Assembly (NCBI GenBank): GCA_004298295.1
Contig: SCUH01000049.1
Span: 1-22,218 of the forward strand
Origin: Betaproteobacteria bacterium
GTDB taxonomy: Bacteria; Pseudomonadota; Gammaproteobacteria; Burkholderiales; SG8-39
DNA length: 22,218 bases
Reading direction: 5' to 3'
Shown here piece by piece: positions 1 to 6,982 of this stretch. The notes under the pieces were generated by a model. The model was not told the origin of the DNA and did no database searches. It worked only from the letters and a program-made list of their open reading frames with translations. How positions within the stretch are numbered: position 1 is the stretch's first letter; the number at the start of each line of letters is the position of its first letter. Position numbers and translations under genes: made by a program.

Positions 1-1140
1 CCCCATGCCCTTGAGCACCGACAGCATCACGGCGGCCGCCACCACCGAGCCGATCTGGCCGCCGGTGTTGGCGCCGGCGGCGTGCATCAGCAGGTGGTTC
101 TTCTTGTTGTAGCGCAGCCCTTGCGTCTGCACCACGCGCGCGGCCATCGGGTAGGCTGAAATGCCGGCGGCGCCGATGAGCGGATTCACCTTGCCGCCGG
201 TCAACCAGCACACCAGCTTGCCGAAGCCGACCCCGGCCACGGTATCGAGGCAGATGGCGATGAAGCCGAGGCCGAAGATCGCGAGCGTCGTCGGTTTGAG
301 GAAGGCGTGGCCCTCCATCGTGGCACCGATGGCCAGACCGAGAAACAGCGTCACGATGTTGGCGATCTCGTTTTCCGAGGCCTTCGTCAGGCGCGCGACC
401 ACGCCGGACTCGCGCATGAAATTACCCAGCATGATGGTGCCGAGGAGCGGCAGGCCCTTGGGCGCGATCAGCCCGCCGATCACGGTGACCACGATGGGGA
501 ACAACAGCCTGGTGGTCGGCGAAACGCTGCGCTTGATGGCCGCCATCCTGATGACGCGTTCCTTCTCGGTGGTGAGCGCCTTCATGATCGGCGGCTGGAT
601 GATCGGCACCAGCGCCATGTAGGAATAGGCCGCCACCGAGATGGGCCCCAGAAGCTGCGGCGCGTACTGCGACGCCACGTAGATCGCGGTGGGGCCGTCG
701 CAGGCGCCGATCACCGCGATCGCCACGGCTTCCAGTTCAGGAAAGCCGAGCGCGAGCGCGAGCATCAGCGTGAGGAAGATACCGACCTGGCCCGCCGCGC
801 CGAAAAGGAGGATGCGCGGGTTCTCGAGCAGAGGCCCGAAATCGGTCATCGCGCCGATGCCCACGAAAATCAGCAGCGGGAACAGCTCGTTCGCCACCCC
901 CGCGTTGTACAGCGTGCGCAGGAACCCGCCTTCGTCCATCAGGTCGCTCAAGGGCAGGTTGACCAGCAGGCAGCCGAAACCGATCGGCACCAGCAGCAGC
1001 GGCTCGACGCCCTTTTTCACGCCGAGGTAGAGCAGCGCCGCGGCGATCGCGAGCATGACGACATTGGGGCCGCCCTGCGTGGCGAGGTGCGTGACGCCGC
1101 TGGTGAGCCCGGTGAGTCCCGTGACGATGCTGTCGAGCAT
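1..1140 (-). CDS. oadB: Sodium-translocating decarboxylase beta subunit, OadB/GcdB family (3' end cut by window)
   Basis: Integral membrane subunit that couples decarboxylation of carboxybiotin on a partner subunit to export of sodium ions. 380 codons are visible from the ATG at 1140 and the frame is still open at base 1. The C-terminal part already reaches the usual end of short family members, so little is missing. Most of the chain is hydrophobic. Functional residues mapped in Klebsiella OadB are present: the Asp of the GACDGPTAIY motif (Asp148, equivalent to Asp203), and Asn319, Gly323, Ser328 and Arg335 in NPLIGAAGISAYPMAAR, with exactly the spacing of Asn373/Gly377/Ser382/Arg389. It lies 12 bases after oadG, so the two form one transcript. 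The biotin and carboxyltransferase subunits are not visible and could lie beyond the left edge, so the substrate (oxaloacetate, methylmalonyl-CoA, glutaconyl-CoA or malonyl) is undecided. Confidence 0.93.
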   Translation of the reverse strand, partial: MLDSIVTGLTGLTSGVTHLATQGGPNVVMLAIAAALLYLGVKKGVEPLLLVPIGFGCLLVNLPLSDLMDEGGFLRTLYNAGVANELFPLLIFVGIGAMTDFGPLLENPRILLFGAAGQVGIFLTLMLALALGFPELEAVAIAVIGACDGPTAIYVASQYAPQLLGPISVAAYSYMALVPIIQPPIMKALTTEKERVIRMAAIKRSVSPTTRLLFPIVVTVIGGLIAPKGLPLLGTIMLGNFMRESGVVARLTKASENEIANIVTLFLGLAIGATMEGHAFLKPTTLAIFGLGFIAICLDTVAGVGFGKLVCWLTGGKVNPLIGAAGISAYPMAARVVQTQGLRYNKKNHLLMHAAGANTGGQIGSVVAAAVMLSVLKGMG

Positions 1141-1152
1141 CTTCGCGCCTTC

Positions 1153-1302
1153 TCAGGCTTTCTTTTCCGGCGCCGCGGCCGCTTCCTGCAGCGGGAAGAT
1201 CTTCTTCAGCAGGTCGATCACGAGGCTCATCACCCAGAGGGTGAGAAAGGTGCCGCCCACGCCTACGATCGTCAGCGTCAGTCCGAACGTCCATTTGTCC
1301 AT
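1153..1302 (-). CDS. oadG: OadG-type gamma subunit of sodium-pumping decarboxylase, 49 aa
   Basis: Small single-span membrane protein that in this family helps assemble the decarboxylase complex. The chain has a short charged N-terminus (MDKWTFG), one hydrophobic span (about residues 7-30), then a cytoplasmic tail rich in Ala and Lys (QEAAAAPEKKA). This is the PF04277 layout, but short. The ATG at 1302 is chosen because the minus strand carries GAGGGAG about 11 bases before it; upstream in-frame extension to 1344 adds no family-like sequence. It is followed after 12 bases by oadB. Family members usually have a longer tail, and in Klebsiella the order is G-A-B, whereas here G is directly followed by B. 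Confidence 0.82.
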   Translation of the reverse strand: MDKWTFGLTLTIVGVGGTFLTLWVMSLVIDLLKKIFPLQEAAAAPEKKA

Positions 1303-1350
1303 GGCCAGCGGATCTCCCTCTCGCGCCTTGCCGCATTTCGGCAAAGCGGC

Positions 1351-1356
1351 ATTCTA
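1351..1356 (-). promoter_or_regulatory. Candidate -10 hexamer for oadGB
   Basis: On the minus strand the bases read TAGAAT (5 of 6 to TATAAT), giving a predicted start near 1344-1346 and a leader of about 42 bases before the oadG ATG. No good -35 hexamer is seen at 17 bases. Instead the FNR-like palindrome at 1381-1394 is centred about 31 bases upstream of the hexamer, close to the geometry of an activator-dependent class II promoter. Prediction from sequence only. Confidence 0.4.
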
Positions 1357-1380
1357 TGTCTGCCCCCGGGGGTACCCGAT

Positions 1381-1394
1381 CTGATGTAGATCAA
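1381..1394. promoter_or_regulatory. FNR/ANR/DNR-like binding palindrome
   Basis: The plus strand reads CTGAT GTAG ATCAA and the minus strand TTGAT CTAC ATCAG, matching the FNR-family consensus TTGAT-N4-ATCAA at 9 of 10 positions. It lies in the 147-base divergent region between oadG and the ThDP decarboxylase gene. Relative to a predicted oadG start at 1344-1346 the centre (1387.5) falls at about -41.5 to -43.5, the usual place for an activating FNR/CRP-type site. Relative to the predicted start of the rightward gene it overlaps the -35 region. Regulation by oxygen or NO is an inference. Confidence 0.5.
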
Positions 1395-1405
1395 TCCGGC
1401 CGCGA

Positions 1406-1414
1406 TGCTAGACT
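1406..1414 (+). promoter_or_regulatory. Candidate extended -10 (TGcTAGACT) for the ThDP decarboxylase gene
   Basis: The bases TG-C-TAGACT form an extended -10 element with four of six hexamer matches. A start near 1421 would give a leader of about 29 bases to the ATG at 1450. It would also place the alternative ATG at 1405 upstream of transcription, which supports the shorter protein. No clear -35 is seen; the FNR-like palindrome occupies that region. Confidence 0.35.
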
Positions 1415-1449
1415 GGACTGCAGGACAGGCGCCGAGCGAAACCATCGAC

Positions 1450-3117
1450 ATGAAAGCACGTCACACGGGAAGGGCCGCGTTCCTCGCGCTGCTCGCGGAC
1501 GAAGGCATCGATCACGTCTTCGGCAATCCGGGCACCACCGAGCTCGCGATCATGGAGGCGCTCGCGAGCCGCTCCGAGATCCGCTTCGTGCTGGGGCTGC
1601 AGGAAAGCGTCGTGCTGGGAATGGCCGACGGCCTTGCACGCGCTTCGAACCGCCTTACCGCCGCCAACGTGCATGTCGCGCCGGGCCTCGGCAACGCCAT
1701 GGGAGCGCTCTACAACGCCGCGTTCTGCGGCTCGCCCATCCTTCTCACGGCCGGGCAGCAGGAGCAGGGCCACGGGTTGATGGAGCCGCTGCTCTACGGG
1801 CCGCTGGTGCAGATGGCGCAGCCGCTCGTGAAGTGGGCGGTCGAGGTGACGCGGGTGCAGGATCTGCCGCGCATCGTGCGCCGCGCGGCGAAAGTCGCGA
1901 CGGCGGCGCCGAGCGGGCCGGTGTTCATCAGCCTGCCCGGCGACATCCTCGACGCCGAGGCCGACCTGGAAATGGGGAGCCGCACGCGCGTCGAGCCGAT
2001 GCTGCGGCCGTCCGACGCCGTGATCGAGAATCTCGCGCGCCGGCTGCTGCAGGCGCGCTACCCGGTGATCATCGCCGGCACCGAGATCTCGAAGTACGAG
2101 GCCTGGGCGGAATGCACGGCGCTCGCCGAAGTGCTCGGCGCTTCGGTGTACCAGCAGACCGTGCCGGATGCAGCGCATTACCCCACCGCGCATCCGGCGT
2201 ACATGGGCACTCTGCAGCGCAACCAGAAGAAGGTGCGCGAGATCCTGCTCGCGCACGATCTGCTCGTCAGTGTGGGCGGCGATTCGCTGCGCATGTCGGT
2301 GCACAGTCCGGTGGAGGCGCTGCCGGAGGGCATGGCGGTGGTGCAGCTGAGCGAGCGCAGCTGGGATCTGGGCAAGAATTTTCCTGCGGAGTTCGCGCTC
2401 GAGTGCAACGTGAAGGAGACGCTGGCTGCGCTCCTGCCGCGGCTGCGCGCGCTCGCCGATGCGTCACATGCGGCTGCCGCGAGGACGCGGATTGCCGAGC
2501 TTGCGGACCTCAACTGGGCTGCGCAGCGAACTCGCGCGGCTGCGGAATTCGAGAAGGCGGCAGCGCAGGAGCCGATCGATCCGCGCTACCTCATGCTGCG
2601 TGTCGCCGAGGCGCTGCCCGAGAACGCGGTGGTGATCGAGGAAGCGCTCACCGCGACGCCGGCGCTGCTCAGCGTCGTGCCTTATCGCGACGCGCGCAGT
2701 TTCATGGGATTGGCGGGCGGCGGGATCGGCTTCGCGATGCCCGGTGCGATCGGCGCGAGTCTGGCGCTCCCGGGACGGCCGGTAGTTGCGGTCGTAGGCG
2801 ACGGCAGCGCGATGTACTCGATCCAGGCGCTTTGGACCGCGGCGCATTTCAAGCTGCCGATCACCTACGTGATCCTCAACAACCGCAGCTACCGAATCCT
2901 CAAGGAGCGCATGGTCGCGTTCCGCGGCGCGCAGGCGTTCAACGGGATGGATTTCCACGAGCCGCCGATCGACTTCTGCGCGCTCGCGCAGTCCATGGGC
3001 GTGCAGGCATTGCGCGTCACGCGGCCGCAGGATGTGGATGCGGCGCTGCGCGAGGCGATCGCGAGCGGTGCGCCGCGGCTGGTCGAGGTAATGCTCGCGG
3101 ACGGCTTCGGCGGGTAG
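1450..3117 (+). CDS. mdlC: ThDP-dependent 2-oxo-acid decarboxylase, benzoylformate decarboxylase type
   Basis: Three-domain ThDP enzyme of 555 residues, slightly longer than Pseudomonas putida benzoylformate decarboxylase. Visible landmarks are the N-terminal FGNPGTTE loop (25-31), the ThDP-activating Glu52 in LGLQES, His75 in NVHVAPG (equivalent to catalytic His70), the GNAMGAL loop and LLTAGQQ strand shared with MdlC, and the cofactor motif GDG (450-452) followed after exactly 24 residues by NN (477-478). The active-site Ser26 of the P. putida enzyme is Thr29 here, so the preferred 2-oxo acid may differ from benzoylformate. The start at 1450 rather than 1405 is chosen because it matches the family N-terminus and the likely -10 lies between the two; ribosome-binding sequence is weak in both cases. 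Divergent from oadGB. Alternative: another acetolactate-synthase-superfamily decarboxylase such as phenylpyruvate decarboxylase. Confidence 0.82.
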   Translation: MKARHTGRAAFLALLADEGIDHVFGNPGTTELAIMEALASRSEIRFVLGLQESVVLGMADGLARASNRLTAANVHVAPGLGNAMGALYNAAFCGSPILLTAGQQEQGHGLMEPLLYGPLVQMAQPLVKWAVEVTRVQDLPRIVRRAAKVATAAPSGPVFISLPGDILDAEADLEMGSRTRVEPMLRPSDAVIENLARRLLQARYPVIIAGTEISKYEAWAECTALAEVLGASVYQQTVPDAAHYPTAHPAYMGTLQRNQKKVREILLAHDLLVSVGGDSLRMSVHSPVEALPEGMAVVQLSERSWDLGKNFPAEFALECNVKETLAALLPRLRALADASHAAAARTRIAELADLNWAAQRTRAAAEFEKAAAQEPIDPRYLMLRVAEALPENAVVIEEALTATPALLSVVPYRDARSFMGLAGGGIGFAMPGAIGASLALPGRPVVAVVGDGSAMYSIQALWTAAHFKLPITYVILNNRSYRILKERMVAFRGAQAFNGMDFHEPPIDFCALAQSMGVQALRVTRPQDVDAALREAIASGAPRLVEVMLADGFGG

Positions 3118-3155
3118 GGCTCGGTCGCGGGATCGAATCTCGAAGCGGCCATTCG

Positions 3156-3263
3156 TCCGGTCATCGCCTCGTTGTTGTGTCCCACACCGAAGAAGGCGAC
3201 AATTTCCGCATCATCAGCGCCCGAGAGGCGACCACACATGAGCGCAAGGACTACGAATCCTAA
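3156..3263 (+). pseudogene. 3' remnant of a BrnT-type toxin gene
   Basis: An open stretch ending at the TAA 3261-3263 encodes RLVVVSHTEEGDNFRIISAR followed by EATTHERKDYES. This is the characteristic C-terminal end of BrnT ribonuclease toxins (the RIISAR-xAT-xxER-xxYE block). The upstream part of a toxin, about 55 residues, is absent because this frame runs back into the decarboxylase gene without a start. At the point where brnA normally starts, an ATG (3238) overlaps the ERKDYE codons, but the frame after it soon reads into ggt and shows no antitoxin-like sequence. The toxin function is therefore lost. Recognition is by motif and was not confirmed by a search. Confidence 0.6.
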
Positions 3264-3295
3264 ACCCCTCAAGGTGTCCGAACCGGAGATGCGCC

Positions 3296-5143
3296 ATGCG
3301 CAAGATCCTGCTCCCTCTATTGTTCGCACTCGCCGTCGCGCCCGCGCTGGCGCAGCGCACGCACAAGCCGCCGCTGCACGGCAAGGACTGGATGGCGGTC
3401 ACCGGCAAGCCGCTCGGCGCGGCGGCCGGCGCGCGCATCTTCATGCAGGGCGGCAACGCGGTCGACGCGGCCTGCGCGATGCTCGCCGCCACCGCGACGA
3501 TGTGGGACGTGCTGCACTGGGGCGGCGAGACGCAGGCGCTGATCTGGGACCCGCGCGCGAAGAAGGTCGTCGGCATCAACGCACTGGGCGTGGCGCCGAG
3601 CGGCGCGACGCCGGAGTTCTTCCACGCCAGGGGCCTTGACTACCCGCCGCCGTACGGCCCGCTCGCCGCGGTAACGCCGGGCACGCCGGGCGGCCTGATG
3701 GTGATGCTGGCCGAGTACGGCAGGCTGTCGCTGGGGCAGGTGCTGCAGCCGGCGATCGAGATGGCCGACGGCTACCCGATGGAAGGGCAGACGGCGCGCT
3801 ACATCGAGCAGCAGCGCAAGGAGATCGAGCAGTGGCCCGACTCCAGGCGCCTGTTCTTCCCGAACCCGGGCGGCAAGGCGCCCGAGCCGGGTCAGCTGTT
3901 CCGCCAGCCCGAGCTGGCAGTGACCTTGCGCAAGCTGGTCGACGCCGAGCGCCAGGCGCTGGCCGCCGGGGTCGACCGCAAGGCCGCGATCCGCGCCGCC
4001 AACGACCGTTTCTACAAGGGCGACATCGCCGGGCAGCTGGTCGCCAGCGTACGCGCGCAGGGCGGGCTGTTCACGCGCGAGGACCTGGCGAACTGGCAGG
4101 TGCGCATCGAGGAGCCGGTGAAGACCACCTACAAGGGCATCGACGTCTACAAGCTCACCGCATGGACGCAGGGACCGGTGATGCTGCAGGCGCTGAACAT
4201 CCTGGAGAACTTCGACCTGAAGTCGATGGGCTTCAACAGCACGCGCTACGTGCACACCGTGTACCAGGCGATGAACCTGGCCTACGCGGACCGCGACTTC
4301 TACTACGGCGACACCACGCAGCCGCCCGAGGAGCCGCTGGCCGGGCTGCTGTCGAAGGACTACGCGAAGTCGCGCGCGAAGCTCGTCAACGCCGAGCGCA
4401 ACGACGCCGCGGCGTCGCCCGGCGACCCGTACCCGTTCCAGGGCGGCCGCAACCCATACCTCGAGCAGCTGAAGCGCTGGCACGAGCCGCGCGCGAAGCG
4501 CGCCGCGCCGGCCGGCGGCACGCCGATGAGTTCGCTCGACCCGATGAGCGGGCCGTTCTTCGCCGGTACCACGTCGGTGGTTGCGGCCGACAAGGAAGGC
4601 TGGCTGGTGTCGATCACGCCGAGCGGCGGCTGGATCCCGGCGGTAGTCGCCGGCCCGACCGGCATCGGGCTGTCGCAGCGCATGCAGAGCTTCGTGCTCG
4701 ACGCCGCCGAGAACCCGTTCAATGTGCTCGCGCCGGGCAAGCGGCCGCGCGTGACGCTGACGCCTACGCTGGCGACGAAGGACGGCGCGCCGTGGCTGGC
4801 GTTCGCGATCCAGGGCGGCGACGCGCAGGACCAGCACCTGCTGCAGTACTTCCTGAACATCGTCGAGTTCGGCATGACGCCGCAGGAGGCGGCCGAGGCG
4901 CCGGCGTTCGTCAGCGAGCAGATGCGCGAGTCGTTCGAGCAGCACGCGTCGAAGCCGGGCGCGATCTGGCTCAACGACGTGACGCCGCCGTACGTGCGCA
5001 GCGAGCTCGGCCGCATGGGCTACAAGCCGAGCTACGGCGCGCGCACGATGGGGCCGGTCAACGCGATTCTGGTCGACCCGAAGCACCGCACTTTCTGGGG
5101 CGCCTCAGGCAACCACGGCGAGGATCATGGCATCGGCTGGTGA
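3296..5143 (+). CDS. ggt: Exported gamma-glutamyltransferase-like Ntn hydrolase, 615 aa
   Basis: Family members cleave gamma-glutamyl bonds (e.g. glutathione) after autocatalytic splitting into a large and a small subunit. The start has GGAG seven bases upstream. A signal peptide is clear (MRKILLPLL...APALA, cleavage after about residue 20), so it acts in the periplasm. Large-subunit landmarks: GGNAVDAACAM near 50 and the PGTPGGLM block near 140. The likely nucleophile is Thr425 in AGTTSVVAADKEG, giving a small subunit of about 191 residues. The protein is divergent: the classical TTH after the cleavage site is TTS, the paired serines of PLSSMSP are replaced in PRVTLTP, and the GGSRI oxyanion loop reads GGDAQDQ. 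It may be a hydrolase or acylase of this superfamily, not a glutathione-specific enzyme. Both sides carry toxin-antitoxin remnants; no partner gene is evident. Confidence 0.85.
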   Translation: MRKILLPLLFALAVAPALAQRTHKPPLHGKDWMAVTGKPLGAAAGARIFMQGGNAVDAACAMLAATATMWDVLHWGGETQALIWDPRAKKVVGINALGVAPSGATPEFFHARGLDYPPPYGPLAAVTPGTPGGLMVMLAEYGRLSLGQVLQPAIEMADGYPMEGQTARYIEQQRKEIEQWPDSRRLFFPNPGGKAPEPGQLFRQPELAVTLRKLVDAERQALAAGVDRKAAIRAANDRFYKGDIAGQLVASVRAQGGLFTREDLANWQVRIEEPVKTTYKGIDVYKLTAWTQGPVMLQALNILENFDLKSMGFNSTRYVHTVYQAMNLAYADRDFYYGDTTQPPEEPLAGLLSKDYAKSRAKLVNAERNDAAASPGDPYPFQGGRNPYLEQLKRWHEPRAKRAAPAGGTPMSSLDPMSGPFFAGTTSVVAADKEGWLVSITPSGGWIPAVVAGPTGIGLSQRMQSFVLDAAENPFNVLAPGKRPRVTLTPTLATKDGAPWLAFAIQGGDAQDQHLLQYFLNIVEFGMTPQEAAEAPAFVSEQMRESFEQHASKPGAIWLNDVTPPYVRSELGRMGYKPSYGARTMGPVNAILVDPKHRTFWGASGNHGEDHGIGW

Positions 5144-5184
5144 GAAGTGCAGCCTGTCGGCTCGCCATAGAGGTCTGCCGCGCC

Positions 5185-5295
5185 GAGATCATCCGTATCT
5201 ACGGGGCCGGCTACTGGCGCAAGGGAAAGCAAATCTATGAGCGAGAAAATTCGTTACACGGACGAACCCCTCGGAGACCTCGAGGTCGTCCCTGA
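5185..5295 (+). pseudogene. Probable 3' remnant of a second BrnT-like toxin gene
   Basis: In a frame different from both ggt and the following antitoxin, the bases encode AEIIRIYGAGYWRKGKQIYE, continuing REN. This resembles the C-terminal tail of BrnT-like toxins that sit directly upstream of CopG antitoxins (a RII-GA-YWRKGK-YE pattern). The antitoxin ATG at 5237 overlaps the last YERE codons, exactly as in intact brnT-brnA pairs. Only about 25-35 residues remain; the frame continues to a stop at 5293-5295, and upstream it runs into ggt with no start or family-like sequence. The call rests on position plus a short motif, so it is tentative. Confidence 0.4.
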
Positions 5296-5524
5296 TTTCC
5301 TCCCTCGCCCGGAGGACCTCGTTTTCCGGGACGAAGGCGTCAAGGTCACGATCGCGCTGAGCAAGCGCAGCGTCGAATTCTTCAAGAGCGAGGCACGGAA
5401 GCACAACACGCAGTACCAGCGCATGATCCGGCGGCTGCTCGATGCCTATGCTGAGCATTATTCGCGGCGCTCTCTAACCACGCGTTCAGCCCGGCCGCGC
5501 GCGAGATCCGCGCGCGCCGGCTAA
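5237..5524 (+). CDS. CopG/ribbon-helix-helix antitoxin-like protein, 95 aa
   Basis: DNA-binding antitoxin of the type that neutralises and autoregulates a BrnT-like toxin. Residues 1-33 form an acidic linker with the typical MSEKIRYTDEP start and DFLPRPEDLV segment. Residues 34-75 form a ribbon-helix-helix: strand VKVTIALSK, helix RSVEFFKSEARKH, and helix YQRMIRRLLDAYAEHY. The final 20 residues (SRRSLTTRSA...) are Arg-rich and unlike the family, and may be read-through after a lost stop. AGGGA lies about ten bases before the ATG. Only a tail of the toxin remains upstream, so this appears to be an orphan antitoxin, either decaying or kept as a regulator or anti-addiction factor. Confidence 0.75.
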   Translation: MSEKIRYTDEPLGDLEVVPDFLPRPEDLVFRDEGVKVTIALSKRSVEFFKSEARKHNTQYQRMIRRLLDAYAEHYSRRSLTTRSARPRARSARAG

Positions 5525-5579
5525 CGCGGACTCTAGAGCCCGCTATTGCCGCGGCGGACGCAGAACCTCACCCGTCTCA

Positions 5580-6224
5580 ATGTCCAGACTGCGCCTCAAG
5601 ATCGCGATGTCGCTCGACGGCTTCGTCGCCGGGCCAAACCAGAGCGTGCAGAACCCGCTCGGCATCGGCAGCATGCGCCTGCACCAGTGGGCGTTTCCGC
5701 TCGCCGTCTGGCGCGCGATGCACGGCCTCGAAGGCGGCGAGGTGAACGAAAGCTCGCGCGTCGTGGAGGAGTCGCTCGCCAACATCGGCGCCACGATCAT
5801 GGGACGCAACATGTTCGGCGGCCACCCGGGCGGCTGGAATCCGGCCAAGCCGTGGAACGGGTGGTGGGGTGACAACCCGCCGTTCCATCACCCGGTTTTC
5901 GTGCTGACGCACCACGCCCGCGAGCCGCTCGCGCTGCGGGGCGGAACGACCTTCACGTTCGTCACCGCGGGTATCGAGGCGGCGCTCGAGCAGGCGCGCC
6001 GTGCGGCAGGCGGCAAGGACGTCTCGCTCGCGGGCGGAGCGAAAGCTGCGCAGCAGTACCTCGCCGCCGGTCTGGTGGACGAGATGGAGATCAATCTCGT
6101 TCCTGCGCTCCTCGGCAGCGGCGAGCGGTTGTTCGAAAGGGTGGGGGACGGCCTGCACGGGTTCGAGCTGATGCGCACGGTCGCCGCACCAGGCGTGACG
6201 CACTTCAAGTTCGCGAAGGCCTGA
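5580..6224 (+). CDS. Dihydrofolate reductase/RibD C-terminal family reductase, 214 aa
   Basis: NADPH-binding fold shared by the RibD reductase domain and YyaP/YwjB-type proteins; the substrate is unknown. The opening LRLKIAMSLDGFVAGPNQS is the family signature, followed by the GATIMGRNMFGG segment that contacts the cofactor, and then GGAKAAQQYLAAGLVDEMEI near 155-175, the typical nucleotide-binding glycines and helix before the last strands (LVPALLGSGERLF). No clear Shine-Dalgarno sequence precedes the ATG at 5580. It is followed after 14 bases by the glutathione S-transferase gene on the same strand, so co-transcription is likely. Proteins of this family are common in accessory or detoxification settings, which fits the neighbour. 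Confidence 0.85.
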   Translation: MSRLRLKIAMSLDGFVAGPNQSVQNPLGIGSMRLHQWAFPLAVWRAMHGLEGGEVNESSRVVEESLANIGATIMGRNMFGGHPGGWNPAKPWNGWWGDNPPFHHPVFVLTHHAREPLALRGGTTFTFVTAGIEAALEQARRAAGGKDVSLAGGAKAAQQYLAAGLVDEMEINLVPALLGSGERLFERVGDGLHGFELMRTVAAPGVTHFKFAKA

Positions 6225-6238
6225 ACGATGACCTGCCG

Positions 6239-6982
6239 ATGACCGAAGCAGCCACCACAATCGTCGGCTCCTACCTTTCGCCCTATGTCCGCAAGGTGCT
6301 GGTCTGCCTCGAGCTGAAGCGCGTGGCCTACCGCATCGACCCGATCGTGCCGTTCTACGGCGGCGACGAGTTTGCGGGCATCAGCCCGCTGCGGCGCGTA
6401 CCCGTGCTGATCGACGACGCCGTGACGGTGTCCGACTCTTCGGTGATCTGCGAGTACCTGGACGAGCGCTATCCGGAGCCGCGACTGTTCCCGCAGGAGC
6501 CTGCACAACGCGCCCGCGCACGCTGGCTCGAGGAGTTCGCCGACACGCGCATGGGCGAGGTGATCATCTGGCGCTTGTTCAACCAGCTCGTCATCCGGCG
6601 CTTCGTCTGGGGCGAGAAGCCCGACGAGGCGATTCTCGCCAAGGCGCGCGACGAGGAGTTCCCCGCGATCCTCGACTACCTCGAGCGCGAGGCGCCGGCC
6701 GCCGGATTCCTCTTCGGGAACGTCGCCGTGGCGGATATCGCGCTCGCCGCGTTCTTCCGCAACGCCGCGTTCGTGAAGTACGCGATCGATTCCACGAAAT
6801 GGCCGCAGACGGCGGCCTACGTCGGTCGTGTGCTCGACCTCGAGAGCTTCCGCAGGCTGCGCCCGTTCGAGGAGCTGCTGCTGCGCACTCCGATCACGAA
6901 GCACCGCGCGGCGCTGATCGAGGCCGGTGCGCCGGTCAGTGAAGAAACCGTCGGCACCGAAGTTCCGCGGCGCGCCCCGTGA
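6239..6982 (+). CDS. Glutathione S-transferase family protein, 247 aa
   Basis: Two-domain GST. The N-terminal thioredoxin-like domain (about 6-80) begins with the glutathione-site SYLSPYVRKV, where Ser11 or Ser14 would be the catalytic hydroxyl. It contains the cis-proline strand RRVPVL (Pro55) and the glutathione-binding DSS (66-68) before the helix VICEYLDERYP. The helical C-terminal domain follows, with the folding-motif segment NVAVADIALAAFF near 160-173. The cytosolic role is probably conjugation or reduction of electrophiles; the substrate cannot be told from sequence. It lies 14 bases after the RibD-like gene. Its TGA overlaps a GTG of the broken GNAT gene (GTGA), suggesting these three were once translated as one operon. 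Confidence 0.9.
   Translation: MTEAATTIVGSYLSPYVRKVLVCLELKRVAYRIDPIVPFYGGDEFAGISPLRRVPVLIDDAVTVSDSSVICEYLDERYPEPRLFPQEPAQRARARWLEEFADTRMGEVIIWRLFNQLVIRRFVWGEKPDEAILAKARDEEFPAILDYLEREAPAAGFLFGNVAVADIALAAFFRNAAFVKYAIDSTKWPQTAAYVGRVLDLESFRRLRPFEELLLRTPITKHRAALIEAGAPVSEETVGTEVPRRAP

Noticed and set aside
1363..1372. CCCCCGGGGG palindrome in the oadG intergenic region
   Set aside because: Simple G/C runs in G+C-rich DNA without a known binding protein; the adjacent FNR-like site is the better explained element.
3317..5086. 589-residue open frame on the strand opposite ggt
   Set aside because: Arg/Leu/Val-rich composition without any motif; a typical antisense shadow of a G+C-rich gene whose sense frame is clearly a GGT with signal peptide.
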